Origin: Halarcobacter ebronensis
Lineage (GTDB): Bacteria; Campylobacterota; Campylobacteria; Campylobacterales; Arcobacteraceae
Length of the DNA: 64,000 nt
NCBI RefSeq assembly: GCF_013201825.1
Contig: NZ_CP053836.1
Coordinates: 2,418,001-2,482,000 of the forward strand
Direction of reading: 5' to 3'
Shown here one piece after another: positions 36,927 through 45,981 of this stretch (position 1 is the first letter of the stretch; each line of letters starts with the position of its first letter). The position numbers and the translations under genes were made by a program. The notes below the pieces were generated by a model. It was not told the DNA's origin, did not search any database, and worked only from the letters and a program-made list of their open reading frames with translations.

Positions 36927-37976
36927 CTATTTTTTCTTTTTCAACTCATATACATAAGAGAATATCTCAGCTAATGCTTTATAAAAAGCACTTGGTATCT
37001 CTTGATCAACTTCTATTTGTGAATAAATTGACCTAGCCAAAGATGGATTCTCAATAATGGGAATCTTATTATCCCTTGCAATATCTTTTATCTTTAACGC
37101 AATAAAATCAATACCTTTTGCAACAACTTTTGGAGCATTATCCACTTTATTGTCATATTTTAAAGCAACTGCATAGTGCGTTGGGTTTGTTATTACAACA
37201 TCTGCTTCAGGAACATTAGTCATCATCCTATTCATAGCCATTTTCATTTGAATTCTACGAATTCTTGATTTGACTTGTGGATCCCCTTCCATATTCTTGA
37301 ACTCATCTTTTATCTCTTGCTTACTCATTCTAAGTGATTTAAAATAGTAATGCCTTGTAAAATAAAAATCTATTATAGCAAAAATAATTATAATTAAAAG
37401 TATGGCAGCTAAGAAGTAAGAGGTCAAATCAATTATTGATGAGATTGTTGCCATTAACTCCATATTCATCATTGCTAAAAATGATTTGTATGTAAAAATC
37501 AAAACTAGAAACATAACTATAATTATAATTGTAAGTTTAAAAGTTAATTTTAAAGCTTCTAATAATTTTTTAAAGGCAAAAAGACTCTTTAATCCTTTTA
37601 TGGGGTCAAGTTTCTGCAAATTTAACTTTAAGGGAACTGTTACAAAACCAAATTGGCTATAGTTTGATATAAATACTAAAAGTAAAACTAAAATAAAAAG
37701 AGGAGCTAATATTTTTAGTAATGCTAAAACAGAAGTATATGCTATTGAGTAATAGACATTACTATCTAGTTCATGTCCTATAAAACTGTATATAAAATAC
37801 ATTAACTTTTTAACTTGATCAACAGCTTGTGTTGAAAAAAATAACAGATATATTGACCCAAAAAAAAGAATTGCTGCTCCAGTTACTTCAGCAGATTTAG
37901 GTACGTTTCCCTCATTTTTTGCATCATCAAGCTTTTTACTGGTGGGCTCTTCTGTTTTTTCTTCTTCATCAGCCAT
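36927..37976 (-). CDS. flhB: flagellar export switch protein FlhB
   Basis: A 349-residue membrane protein that switches export specificity from hook to filament proteins. It has four hydrophobic segments and the autocleavage motif NPTH in VVITNPTHYAVALKY. The N-terminal EEEKTEEPTSKKLDDAKNEG is the usual FlhB opening. It lies 10 bases after fliR; fliP and fliQ are not in the window. Confidence 0.96.
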   Translation of the reverse strand: MADEEEKTEEPTSKKLDDAKNEGNVPKSAEVTGAAILFFGSIYLLFFSTQAVDQVKKLMYFIYSFIGHELDSNVYYSIAYTSVLALLKILAPLFILVLLLVFISNYSQFGFVTVPLKLNLQKLDPIKGLKSLFAFKKLLEALKLTFKLTIIIIVMFLVLIFTYKSFLAMMNMELMATISSIIDLTSYFLAAILLIIIIFAIIDFYFTRHYYFKSLRMSKQEIKDEFKNMEGDPQVKSRIRRIQMKMAMNRMMTNVPEADVVITNPTHYAVALKYDNKVDNAPKVVAKGIDFIALKIKDIARDNKIPIIENPSLARSIYSQIEVDQEIPSAFYKALAEIFSYVYELKKKK

Positions 37977-37985
37977 AAAATTACC

Positions 37986-38735
37986 TTATTGAAACTTTGT
38001 AATTAAATAGTTTGTAAAACTCTCTGTAAATATCTGCATCCCTAGTATCAAAAATATAAATATTAAAGCAAATTTTAACTGAAAAGTGATTACAAAAGGT
38101 GAAAAAGCAGGCATTGATTTTGTTCCATACCCATAATATATATCTAATATAAAACTTATGAAAAAAAGAGGTAAGGCAAAAGAAAAAGCAAAAGCAAACA
38201 TTCTATTAATTTCATTAATTGCTATTTGAATACCATCATAAGAGAATATATTAAAAGCTCCCAAGTGAATCATAGAAAAACTTTTTGTAATCATAACAAT
38301 TGTCATCTCATACATACCTGTTTCAAAAAAAACCATTAATGCAATCCAATATAAAAGTCTACCTACTAACCCCTCATTTGTACCTGTTGAAGGGTCAAAC
38401 ATACTTGCCATTGATAATACTGTTGCTTGACCAATAAAATCTCCAATAATATGCACAGCATTAAAGGCAACCATAATAAGCATACTAGCAATAAAACCAA
38501 GGGTTAGTTCTGAAACAATAGCTATAATAAAACTATCTTGAGTAAAATCTCCTTGAACATTAACCAAAGGATACAAAAAAATTGTAACAAAAAAAGCTGC
38601 CGCAACTCTTACTGTTGAAGATATTGCAACGTGGCTAAAAACTGGTAAAAAAACCATAAACGCTAGAATTCTTGCAAAAAGAAGAAGAAAAGAGTAGATT
38701 TTCTCTTCACCAAGAAAAGATATCAGTTCTTGCAT
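37986..38735 (-). CDS. fliR: flagellar export protein FliR
   Basis: A 249-residue inner-membrane part of the export gate. About six hydrophobic segments are seen, with the family stretch FIGQATVLSMASMFDPSTG in the middle and PAFSPFVITFQLKFALIF near the C-terminus. It follows fliK directly (1-base spacing) and precedes flhB. Unlike many bacteria, fliP and fliQ are not adjacent. Confidence 0.93.
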   Translation of the reverse strand: MQELISFLGEEKIYSFLLLFARILAFMVFLPVFSHVAISSTVRVAAAFFVTIFLYPLVNVQGDFTQDSFIIAIVSELTLGFIASMLIMVAFNAVHIIGDFIGQATVLSMASMFDPSTGTNEGLVGRLLYWIALMVFFETGMYEMTIVMITKSFSMIHLGAFNIFSYDGIQIAINEINRMFAFAFSFALPLFFISFILDIYYGYGTKSMPAFSPFVITFQLKFALIFIFLILGMQIFTESFTNYLITKFQ

Positions 38736-40997
38736 CTACATATAGTTCATATCTTCAGCAAAATCCTGATTCTCTATAATAGATTCAACAATTTCTTCTG
38801 AAGAGTGTTTTTTTGTAGTCTGATTATTTTCCTCTTGTAAATCTGAAAAAGTTGATTTATTAGAATTATTTCCATCATCCTTACCAAAATTCAAATCAAA
38901 AGATGTTTGATTATTATTATTTTCATTACTATTAAATGTTTTGTGTAAAGCATCTCTTAGCATCGATTGGTTTTCTATCATTGAATCATGGGTAGTTGAC
39001 TGAGACATAGTCATATTAATAGTAAGAGAATTCTCTTTATTATTTCTCATTAATATTGCAATACTACCTAAAAATGCAGGTGTAAGATTAATTCTAAATG
39101 CAGTAACTGGCGGTTTGTAGTTCTCATACATACTTCTTGCTACATCTGACATCATTGAAGCCATTTGTTGTCTAGCTCCAATTATTTTTGTATGAATAGA
39201 AGTTGCTAATGAAGAGTTTACATTCAAATTAACAGTTTGTTCATCTGAAGTTAAACTATTATCACTTATTGAAGTTGTTGTTTGATTTGTAACAGTATCT
39301 TCAGTTATTAAAGATGTATTTATATTTTTTGTATTTAGTGCTAATTTTGATAATAATGAATTATTATCCCTATTTAATTTTTTAGGTGTTTCTGGTTCTA
39401 TTTCAGCCTCTTGGGTTGCTACATCTAGACTATCCAACCCTAAATCTAAACCATCAGCTCCCTCTTTAACATCTTTTAAAGAGTTAGCATCTTTTACCAT
39501 TTTTACATTATCACTCTTATTTGCCATCAATTGAGACTGAACTGATCCCTTTTGAGTACTCAAAAATATATTTGTTACAATATCTGTAGATTTTTGTGTT
39601 GTAGTATTTTGATTTTGAGGATTTTTTGACAAATTTATCTCTTCTGAATCTTGAATTAACTTATCAAGAAATGATGAGTTTGTTGTTTTGTTCTCTTTAG
39701 TCTCTATGTTTTTAGTATCACTTAAAGCTTTTTTATCTAGATTAATTCTTTCATCTTTTGATACTAAAGATTCACTGTCAAAAGATTTTTTTGATATTTC
39801 TTCCGCTCCATTCAAATTTAAATTAGTACTTTTTGTTGTTGTACTAGAATCTTTTATTTCTGTTTCTTGAATTTTATTCTTATTTACTAAATTTTTACTC
39901 TCTAAAGATTTATTATTTTTTACTTCTTCATCGTTATCAATGATATTTTTATTACTAACTTCTACTTTATTTTTAATATCTTGATTATTTGAAGATAAAC
40001 TACTTTTTATCTCTTTACCATTTTCTATAGTATCAGAGCTTTTTATATCTGTTAATGAGATGTTTTCTTTATTTATCGACTCTTGAGTCTTAGCTTTACT
40101 TATTAAACTTTCATTATCATTTGTAGTTTTAATATTTTCAGATTCATTTTTATTATTTTGATTTGTTAAAGATGAATCTTTTATCTCTTTACCATCCTTT
40201 AAAATATCAGAACTTTCAATATCTGTTGAAGTAGTGTTTTCTTTATTTACTAAATTTATATCTTTAGTAGCTAACTCTTGACTTTTATCTTTATTTATTA
40301 AAGTTTCACTCTTATCTAAAGATTTATTGCTATCCTTGTCTTCTTCAATATTAGTATCAGTTTCTAAATTTGTTTTGTTTGTATTTAAATCAGAATCTAC
40401 GCTCTTTTCATCAGAAGATATTTTCTCATTCAATAATTTTTTAGTTGTATCATTTTTATTATTTTCTGTATTTAAAGATGATTCATCAAGTTTTTCACTC
40501 TTATTAGTTTGTGTAGAAGAAGTATCATTAATATTTTCTTTAGTTGTTTTTGATTTATTATTCTCTTCATCTAATACAAGATTAGTTATGGTTTCAGTGT
40601 TGTTTTTTGTTGTTTTTATATTATCAGATCCCAAATCTGTTTCTTGTAACTCACTATTTTTATTAGCTTCCAAAATTAATCTGTCAAGAAAAGATTTTCC
40701 ACTTTTTGTAGATTTAGTATTATTTTCACTATCTTGACTCTCTTCAATGTTCTTATCATTTTTTATTGTTGAAGATCTATTTTCTTCAATTTTTTCGTCA
40801 CCATTTATTGTTTGATTACTTAAATTTTTTGTTTTGTCAGAAGATTGGTCATTATTTGATTTATTATCAACTTCATCTTTACTACTTTTTAAAAGTGTAT
40901 CAAAGAGAGAAGCTCCCTCTTTTTCTGAACTTTTTGTAGTTTTTGCTGTAGTATTATCACTTTTAAGAATTGATAAAAAATCTATCTCTTTTGTCAT
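38736..40997 (-). CDS. fliK: flagellar hook-length control protein FliK
   Basis: A 753-residue protein. Residues up to about 600 are low-complexity, rich in Ser, Thr, Asn, Lys, Asp and Glu, and have no cysteine. The C-terminal domain (about 625-705) has the FliK pattern FRINLTPAFLGSIAILMRNN, where the L-T-P-x-x-L-G-x-I motif is diagnostic, followed by TMSQSTTHDSMIENQSMLRD. FliK is exported as a ruler and contacts FlhB to end hook growth. The ruler region contains an approximate duplicated segment (see findings). It is very long compared with enteric FliK (about 400). Start: ATG 3 bases after flgC. Confidence 0.88.
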   Translation of the reverse strand: MTKEIDFLSILKSDNTTAKTTKSSEKEGASLFDTLLKSSKDEVDNKSNNDQSSDKTKNLSNQTINGDEKIEENRSSTIKNDKNIEESQDSENNTKSTKSGKSFLDRLILEANKNSELQETDLGSDNIKTTKNNTETITNLVLDEENNKSKTTKENINDTSSTQTNKSEKLDESSLNTENNKNDTTKKLLNEKISSDEKSVDSDLNTNKTNLETDTNIEEDKDSNKSLDKSETLINKDKSQELATKDINLVNKENTTSTDIESSDILKDGKEIKDSSLTNQNNKNESENIKTTNDNESLISKAKTQESINKENISLTDIKSSDTIENGKEIKSSLSSNNQDIKNKVEVSNKNIIDNDEEVKNNKSLESKNLVNKNKIQETEIKDSSTTTKSTNLNLNGAEEISKKSFDSESLVSKDERINLDKKALSDTKNIETKENKTTNSSFLDKLIQDSEEINLSKNPQNQNTTTQKSTDIVTNIFLSTQKGSVQSQLMANKSDNVKMVKDANSLKDVKEGADGLDLGLDSLDVATQEAEIEPETPKKLNRDNNSLLSKLALNTKNINTSLITEDTVTNQTTTSISDNSLTSDEQTVNLNVNSSLATSIHTKIIGARQQMASMMSDVARSMYENYKPPVTAFRINLTPAFLGSIAILMRNNKENSLTINMTMSQSTTHDSMIENQSMLRDALHKTFNSNENNNNQTSFDLNFGKDDGNNSNKSTFSDLQEENNQTTKKHSSEEIVESIIENQDFAEDMNYM

Positions 40998-41000
40998 AGG

Positions 41001-41459
41001 TTACACTTTAATTATATCCAATGTTTTAGAATCAATACTTTTATGTGTACTAAAAGCTGAAACATTAGCTTCATATGAACGCATAGCCTCAATTAAATTA
41101 ACCATCTCAATAACAGGATTAATATTTGGGTATGCAACATATCCATCTTCATTTGCATCAGGGTGAGAAGGTTCATATCTCATCACTGGTTGAGCATCGT
41201 CTTCTACTATAGATTTTACTCCTACTCCTCTTAAAGATAAATCAGGATTTTCAACTATATTTTTTTCTGATGTTTTATTTGATTTATTATTCTCTTGCAA
41301 AAGAACCTCTTCAAAAACTACATCTTGTTTTTTATAAGGTCCACCCTCAGCTGTATGAGTTGTTTTTGCATTAGCTATATTTGCACTTACTACATTTATT
41401 CTAGTTCTTTGAGCTGACATACCAGAAACAGCTATATTATAACCATCGAAAAAACCCAT
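41001..41459 (-). CDS. flgC: flagellar rod protein FlgC
   Basis: A 152-residue proximal rod protein. The N-terminus has the rod/hook signature SGMSAQRTRINVVSANIANAKT and the C-terminus the matching NPVIEMVNLIEAMRSYEANVSAF, both helices forming the rod core. It follows fliE by 13 bases and precedes fliK. Length is typical. Confidence 0.96.
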   Translation of the reverse strand: MGFFDGYNIAVSGMSAQRTRINVVSANIANAKTTHTAEGGPYKKQDVVFEEVLLQENNKSNKTSEKNIVENPDLSLRGVGVKSIVEDDAQPVMRYEPSHPDANEDGYVAYPNINPVIEMVNLIEAMRSYEANVSAFSTHKSIDSKTLDIIKV

Positions 41460-41472
41460 ACTAACCTCCTAT

Positions 41473-41778
41473 TTATATTTGCATTGATTTAATTTCTTTA
41501 TACGCTGCCAATGCTTTATTTTTGACTTCAAGAGCTAATTTAAGAGATAAATCTGCCTCTTCTATTTTTTGAACTGCTTCTTGAAGGTTTTTAACTTTTC
41601 CTGTTGCTATACCTTCCATTGCATTATATGCATCAACTTGTGTTCCATTAACTTCAGTAATAGCATTATTCAATAACTCTGAAAAACTTTTATCATCTGT
41701 TTTATTTGTTTGATTATTTGTTTGATTATTTAAAAGTGAATTAATTGACGAAACACCTATTGGTGATATACTATTCAT
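41473..41778 (-). CDS. fliE: flagellar hook-basal body protein FliE
   Basis: A 101-residue protein linking the MS ring and rod. The FliE signatures are KSFSELLNNAITEVN near the middle and the C-terminal LSLKLALEVKNKALAAYKEI. It has an Asn/Thr-rich N-terminus (NNQTNNQTNKTDDK). It is 10 bases after the small membrane-protein gene and 13 before flgC. Confidence 0.93.
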   Translation of the reverse strand: MNSISPIGVSSINSLLNNQTNNQTNKTDDKSFSELLNNAITEVNGTQVDAYNAMEGIATGKVKNLQEAVQKIEEADLSLKLALEVKNKALAAYKEIKSMQI

Positions 41779-41788
41779 TTAAAATCCT

Positions 41789-42109
41789 TTATCTTTTTTT
41801 AATTACAGCATCTGCATCATGTACTGTAAGCTCTGCTAAAATAGCATTTATCTTCTCTTCGTTATATTTAAAATCTAGTTCTTCTCTTTTATTATCCAAA
41901 CTAAATAGTAAAATAATCAAAGATAACATCATATTAGATATGCCTTTTAAGATTATTGTTACCCCTATAATCCCAGCAATCATCTCTAATGGAGTAAATA
42001 GTTCTGCATTTATAACAAAGAATATTAATGTAGCGAAAAAGCCTGTAGCTATGTACAGTCTAAAGATACCACTATTAAGTACGCTTTGAGAAAATTTTTC
42101 TACTACCAT
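41789..42109 (-). CDS. small membrane protein beside flhG (Cj0062c-like position)
   Basis: A 106-residue protein of unknown function with two or three hydrophobic segments (about 16-35, 39-50 and 55-72) and a charged C-terminal helix with NEEKINAILAEL. In Campylobacter a small membrane protein gene also follows flhG, before fliA and fliM; this appears to be its counterpart by position and architecture (inference). Here fliE and flgC follow instead. A role in flagellar-number control or motor assembly is possible but not shown. Confidence 0.7.
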   Translation of the reverse strand: MVVEKFSQSVLNSGIFRLYIATGFFATLIFFVINAELFTPLEMIAGIIGVTIILKGISNMMLSLIILLFSLDNKREELDFKYNEEKINAILAELTVHDADAVIKKR

Positions 42110-42156
42110 TATCTTCCACTATTTATAAAATATTAAATGCTAACGCAAAATCTGAT

Positions 42157-42972
42157 TTAATGAATATTTTCCAATAATGAATCAATAACCAAATGTAACT
42201 GTTTTGTTATTTCATCATTAATAAATTCATGTGCAAATAACTTTCTCAACCTTGAAGTTGTTGTTATATTTGCTGATGTTGAAACATTGCCTATATATTT
42301 TACCACAAAATTATGATTTAACCTATTTTTTTTAGCTAAATTTACTAAAGAATTCGCAATTGTTTCACCAATCTTATAATTTTTTGTATGATTAAAGCAG
42401 ATTAAAAGTCTATCTTTGTCAATTGAAAGCATTTTCATTAGAGCATAAACATCAGTTAATGCAGAAGGATCAGTTGTTGTTAATGCCAAAATATTATTAG
42501 AAACAGACAAAAACTCTTGCACATATTCATTTAGTCCGGCACCTGTATCTATTAAAACAATATCATATTTGTTTAAGCCTTTTATTTCATCTACAACTCG
42601 GCTTAAAACTAAAGAGTTTTTTAGATTTGCATATTGGTAACCACTTTTCCCTGCTACCAAATCCAAATTATTATATGCAGTTGAAGAGATAATCTCATTT
42701 ATTGTATTTCTACCTTCAATATAATCAAAGAGAGTAAGTCTTGGTTTAATATCAAACAATACTTGCATATTAGCAAGTCCAATATCTGCGTCAACTATTG
42801 CAATTTTATAACCTCTTCGTGCCAATAAATAAGCCATGTTTGCAGTAAAAGTTGACTTTCCAACACCACCTTTTCCAGATGTTATTGTTATAATTTTTGT
42901 TTTTGAAGCTGTGCTATTTTTTTTTGTTAGATGTAATAATTTATTAGCCTGAGTGGAAATACTATTAAACAA
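42157..42972 (-). CDS. flhG: flagellar number regulator FlhG (MinD-like ATPase)
   Basis: A 271-residue MinD/ParA-type ATPase that, with FlhF, limits the number of polar flagella. It has the deviant Walker A SGKGGVGKSTF, the DADIGLANMQVL segment and LIDTGAGLN. It is directly downstream of flhF (2 bases), the normal pairing in polar flagellates. The N-terminal extension is short (about 25 residues) and I see no clear FlhF-binding DQAxxLR motif there. Confidence 0.94.
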   Translation of the reverse strand: MFNSISTQANKLLHLTKKNSTASKTKIITITSGKGGVGKSTFTANMAYLLARRGYKIAIVDADIGLANMQVLFDIKPRLTLFDYIEGRNTINEIISSTAYNNLDLVAGKSGYQYANLKNSLVLSRVVDEIKGLNKYDIVLIDTGAGLNEYVQEFLSVSNNILALTTTDPSALTDVYALMKMLSIDKDRLLICFNHTKNYKIGETIANSLVNLAKKNRLNHNFVVKYIGNVSTSANITTTSRLRKLFAHEFINDEITKQLHLVIDSLLENIH

Positions 42973-42974
42973 GG

Positions 42975-44126
42975 CTATCTCCGTTTACAAGCATTATTCA
43001 TAAAACAATCAATTAAAAAACTTGAATCTGAAACTATTAAATCATCTGGAACATTTTGACCAATAGAGAAATAAGTTATTGATTTCTTAGTTTTATGGGC
43101 AAAAGATATTAGATTACCAAAACTTTTAGTTTCATCTAGCTTTGTAAAAGTTAAATAATTTATATTTAGTCTTGAATAATTTGTATAAATATCAATAAGA
43201 TCACTATGTTTAACATTTGCAGGCAAAACCAAAATCTTTTCAATAGGAAGTTCATGTACTTTTTCTTGATACTCATTAATTAACTCAATTTTATCAATAT
43301 CATATTGAGATGAACCAGCTGTATCAATAAATATATAATTACAATCTTTTAGTCTTAAAAGTGCTTCAACTAATTCTTCTGGCTTTTTTACTATTTCAAG
43401 GGGCAATCTCATAATATTTGTATATGCTTGTAACTGCTCCATTGCACCAACTCTAAATGAGTCTAAAGTAACTATTCCTACTTTATAATTTTGTCCTAGT
43501 TTATAAGCATATCTTGCTGCAAGTTTTGCAATAGTTGTAGTCTTTCCAACACCTGTTGGTCCGACCATCATTACTATTTTTCTTTGATGTTTTCTTAAAG
43601 GAACCTCTTGTTTAATAGGGATTATTCTTCTAAGAACAAGTTTAAAAAAATCATTTACCTTTTTTGGATTAGATTTTAAAGCAACGGGTAGTTGTTTTAT
43701 AGTTTTTTTCATAATGGTATAAGTCATCTCTTGATCAAACTCATTTTGTTCAAAAAGATTATACATATCAACAAATTCAGGTGGAATATTTAAATCATAA
43801 AGTTGACTTTTTGGATTCCATAGAGATTTCTGCACCTGCATTATTGCATCTTGCATTTTTAATATCTCTTCTCTGAAGTCGTAAAATTTTACATCCATAT
43901 TTCTTGATGGCAAACCGTTAGATTCTGAAGTTTTAAATTTTTTTGTATGCTTTAAAGATTGTTGTTCATCTTCTAAAGCAACAACAACTTCATACATATC
44001 TTTGTTACCATCTTTAACACTAGAAATCTTTTTTGTTGAAACAACTATTGCATCTTCACCACACTCTTCTTGAGCATTTCTTAACGCTGCAGTTGGAGTT
44101 TCACCTAAAAATGACAACATATTCAT
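42975..44126 (-). CDS. flhF: flagellar biosynthesis GTPase FlhF
   Basis: An SRP-type GTPase (383 residues) that places the flagellum at the cell pole. The N-terminal B region (MLSFLGETPTAALRNAQEECG) leads to the NG domain with G1 GPTGVGKTTTIAKLAARY, VTLDSFRVGA, FIDTAGSS and LTFTKLDET. The start overlaps the flgA-like gene stop by 4 bases. It is paired with flhG. Confidence 0.95.
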   Translation of the reverse strand: MNMLSFLGETPTAALRNAQEECGEDAIVVSTKKISSVKDGNKDMYEVVVALEDEQQSLKHTKKFKTSESNGLPSRNMDVKFYDFREEILKMQDAIMQVQKSLWNPKSQLYDLNIPPEFVDMYNLFEQNEFDQEMTYTIMKKTIKQLPVALKSNPKKVNDFFKLVLRRIIPIKQEVPLRKHQRKIVMMVGPTGVGKTTTIAKLAARYAYKLGQNYKVGIVTLDSFRVGAMEQLQAYTNIMRLPLEIVKKPEELVEALLRLKDCNYIFIDTAGSSQYDIDKIELINEYQEKVHELPIEKILVLPANVKHSDLIDIYTNYSRLNINYLTFTKLDETKSFGNLISFAHKTKKSITYFSIGQNVPDDLIVSDSSFLIDCFMNNACKRR

Positions 44127-44518
44127 TCTATTCGTCCATCTTTGTAAATTTTTTCAACATTGCCATCATTATCTTTTATTTTAATATATTCATCATTTTC
44201 AAATATAATCTTTCCATATTTTTCAATTTGTATGGTACCAAAGTTAAAAAGTACAGATTTTTTTTCATACTCTTCTATATCTCTATCACAAATAACTGTT
44301 CCTTTTTTCATATATCTTTTTGCTAGATATTTATTAGTTATTAGTTCTGAATAAGGAATCGGCTCACAAAGTTTTTTTACACTATCTACATCAGTTTTTG
44401 TTAATATTTCTTTTGTTAAAAGCTCTTTATAATCAACATCTTTATTAACTACAGTTACTTCAATAGCAAATACTTGAGAAAATAACAAAAGAAAAACTAT
44501 GCCACTAAGCTTTAACAT
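44123..44518 (-). CDS. flgA: FlgA-like P-ring chaperone (SAF domain)
   Basis: A 131-residue protein with a signal peptide (about 1-18, ending near QVFAIEV). It then has a SAF-type domain with YLAKRYMKKGTVICDRDI and an ending NVEKIYKDGR, the campylobacterotal FlgA pattern. FlgA escorts FlgI in P-ring assembly. The start at 44518 (MLKLSGIVF) has GGAG about 9 bases upstream and overlaps the previous gene by 14 bases; the longer in-frame reading from 44593 has no signal at its N-terminus. It is shorter than enteric FlgA (about 220). flgI and flgH are not in the window. Confidence 0.75.
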   Translation of the reverse strand: MLKLSGIVFLLLFSQVFAIEVTVVNKDVDYKELLTKEILTKTDVDSVKKLCEPIPYSELITNKYLAKRYMKKGTVICDRDIEEYEKKSVLFNFGTIQIEKYGKIIFENDEYIKIKDNDGNVEKIYKDGRIE

Positions 44519-44882
44519 CAAAAATAACTCCACCATTATTTTCTGCAATTTCATCAACAATATCTTTATACATTTTTTGGATTGGTTCAACAATTAATGC
44601 AAGTTTTCTATTTAAATCATAAAGGGTTCTAAGTTCAACTTCTAAATTATCAACTTTATCTCTGTATATATTAACGTCAATACCCTCTTTCATTTCAGCT
44701 ACTATTGCTTCATTTAGTTTTTGTTTGTAAAGGGTAATACTATCAATTAACTCTTGTTTTATATCATTTCTATTTAACAATTCTGCATGTTTTGCATTTT
44801 TTATATCTTCAATATCTTGTTCTATATAACTCTGCATTTCTTTCACAAGTTCAATCATTTCAGTTACTATTTTATCAACCAT
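44505..44882 (-). CDS. helical protein, FlgN-like chaperone candidate
   Basis: A 125-residue, strongly helical protein. The start MVDKIVTEM (44882) lies 10 bases after the flgJ-like gene; an upstream in-frame ATG at 44945 would overlap that gene by over 50 bases. Helices such as VEMQSYIEQD, SITLYKQKLNEAIVAEM and LRTLYDLNRKLALIVEPIQ resemble the FlgN family, which escorts FlgK/FlgL hook-associated proteins. The position after flgJ fits, but sequence similarity is weak, so this is a candidate only. Confidence 0.6.
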   Translation of the reverse strand: MVDKIVTEMIELVKEMQSYIEQDIEDIKNAKHAELLNRNDIKQELIDSITLYKQKLNEAIVAEMKEGIDVNIYRDKVDNLEVELRTLYDLNRKLALIVEPIQKMYKDIVDEIAENNGGVIFDVKA

Positions 44883-44892
44883 AACAGACTCT

Positions 44893-45195
44893 TTATTTAT
44901 TATTTTCAGATAAGAAATTATATAGTAAATCACTAATTCCAACACTACCTGTACTTTGTGATGAAATAGCCTCAGTATACATACCTTTTATAATTTCTCC
45001 AGCATTTCCTTCACCTGCAACATTTACATCTTTTAAAGATACATCTAAAAGTTGTTGCATAAAAAAGGCTTCAAAATCATTAGCTACTTTTCTAAGAGCT
45101 TCATCTTCTAATTTAGAAGTATCTATATTTTCATATGATTTAGCACTATTTGCTTTTACCATATTTACATCTGGGAAACTAGTATTTATCTCCAT
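44893..45195 (-). CDS. flgJ: FlgJ-type rod assembly protein, rod-binding domain only
   Basis: A 100-residue protein with the FlgJ N-terminal domain pattern DEALRKVANDFEAFFMQQLL followed by GEGNAGEIIKGMYTEAIS. It helps cap the growing rod. It has no peptidoglycan hydrolase (muramidase) domain, as in most non-enteric relatives, so wall penetration must be done by a separate enzyme not in this window. It follows motB by 3 bases. Confidence 0.85.
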   Translation of the reverse strand: MEINTSFPDVNMVKANSAKSYENIDTSKLEDEALRKVANDFEAFFMQQLLDVSLKDVNVAGEGNAGEIIKGMYTEAISSQSTGSVGISDLLYNFLSENNK

Positions 45196-45198
45196 AAT

Positions 45199-45972
45199 TT
45201 ACTCCAATCTATCAAAAAAGTTCTCTTCTGCTAATAAATCTTCTTGATTATTTTCAGAGAAAAATCTCATTTCAACTCTTCTATTATCAGCAGCCATCTC
45301 ACTTTTTGGATGATAAGAAGCATATGCTGAAACCTTTAAAACTGCTGGATCAATTTTATTTTTTATAAGTTCTTTTACAACTTCTATTGAACGAAGTGCA
45401 GATAAATCCCAATTATCTCTAGGAATTTTATCATTTTTATACATGCTTGAAGAGGTGTGCCCAATTATTTCTATACTATATGTTTGAGGCATTGTTCTAA
45501 TAACTCTTGCAACTTTTGCAATAAATCTTTTTGCATTAAGGTTAGAGATAAGATATTCTCCCTCTTCAAACATAACAGTTGAAGGAATATCTAAAGTAAA
45601 CTCATTCTTCCCTTTTTCAATTTGAATCTGTTCTGATTGTTCCTTTATATTTTCATTCATTTGTTCTACAACTTCAGTTACAACTTGAACAGCATCTTCC
45701 GTTACTTGATCAATAGACTCAGTGTTATCATCTTGAGAATTACTATCTTTAGTTGAGTAACTTTCTGATTGGGTTTGAACATCAGTAGATGCTTCAATGA
45801 AACCCATAGCTTTTCTCATTATGTTAAAATACTCTTCAACCTTTTTTTTATCCATTACAGCCATAGATAAAAGAAGAATAAAAAAAGTGAGTAATAGTGA
45901 CATTAAGTCACCAAATTGTACAAGCCAACCTGGTAAGCATTTTGGACAGTCTGGACACTTTTCTTTTGCCAT
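45199..45972 (-). CDS. motB: flagellar stator protein MotB
   Basis: A 257-residue stator subunit. One N-terminal transmembrane helix holds the proton-binding D22 (QFGDLMSLLLTFFILLL), preceded by a short Cys-rich CPDCPKC stretch. A Gln/Ser/Glu-rich linker (about 60-115) leads to the OmpA-like peptidoglycan-binding domain with IEIIGHTSSS and NRRVEMRFF. Residues around D22 resemble the proton-driven type. It follows motA by 9 bases. Confidence 0.95.
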   Translation of the reverse strand: MAKEKCPDCPKCLPGWLVQFGDLMSLLLTFFILLLSMAVMDKKKVEEYFNIMRKAMGFIEASTDVQTQSESYSTKDSNSQDDNTESIDQVTEDAVQVVTEVVEQMNENIKEQSEQIQIEKGKNEFTLDIPSTVMFEEGEYLISNLNAKRFIAKVARVIRTMPQTYSIEIIGHTSSSMYKNDKIPRDNWDLSALRSIEVVKELIKNKIDPAVLKVSAYASYHPKSEMAADNRRVEMRFFSENNQEDLLAEENFFDRLE

Positions 45973-45981
45973 AAAACCCTA

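Noticed and set aside
40327-40737. 136-codon open frame antisense to fliK
   Set aside because: It is the complement of the Ser/Asn/Asp-rich ruler sequence and has no ribosome binding site or family match. Such frames arise from low-complexity codons.
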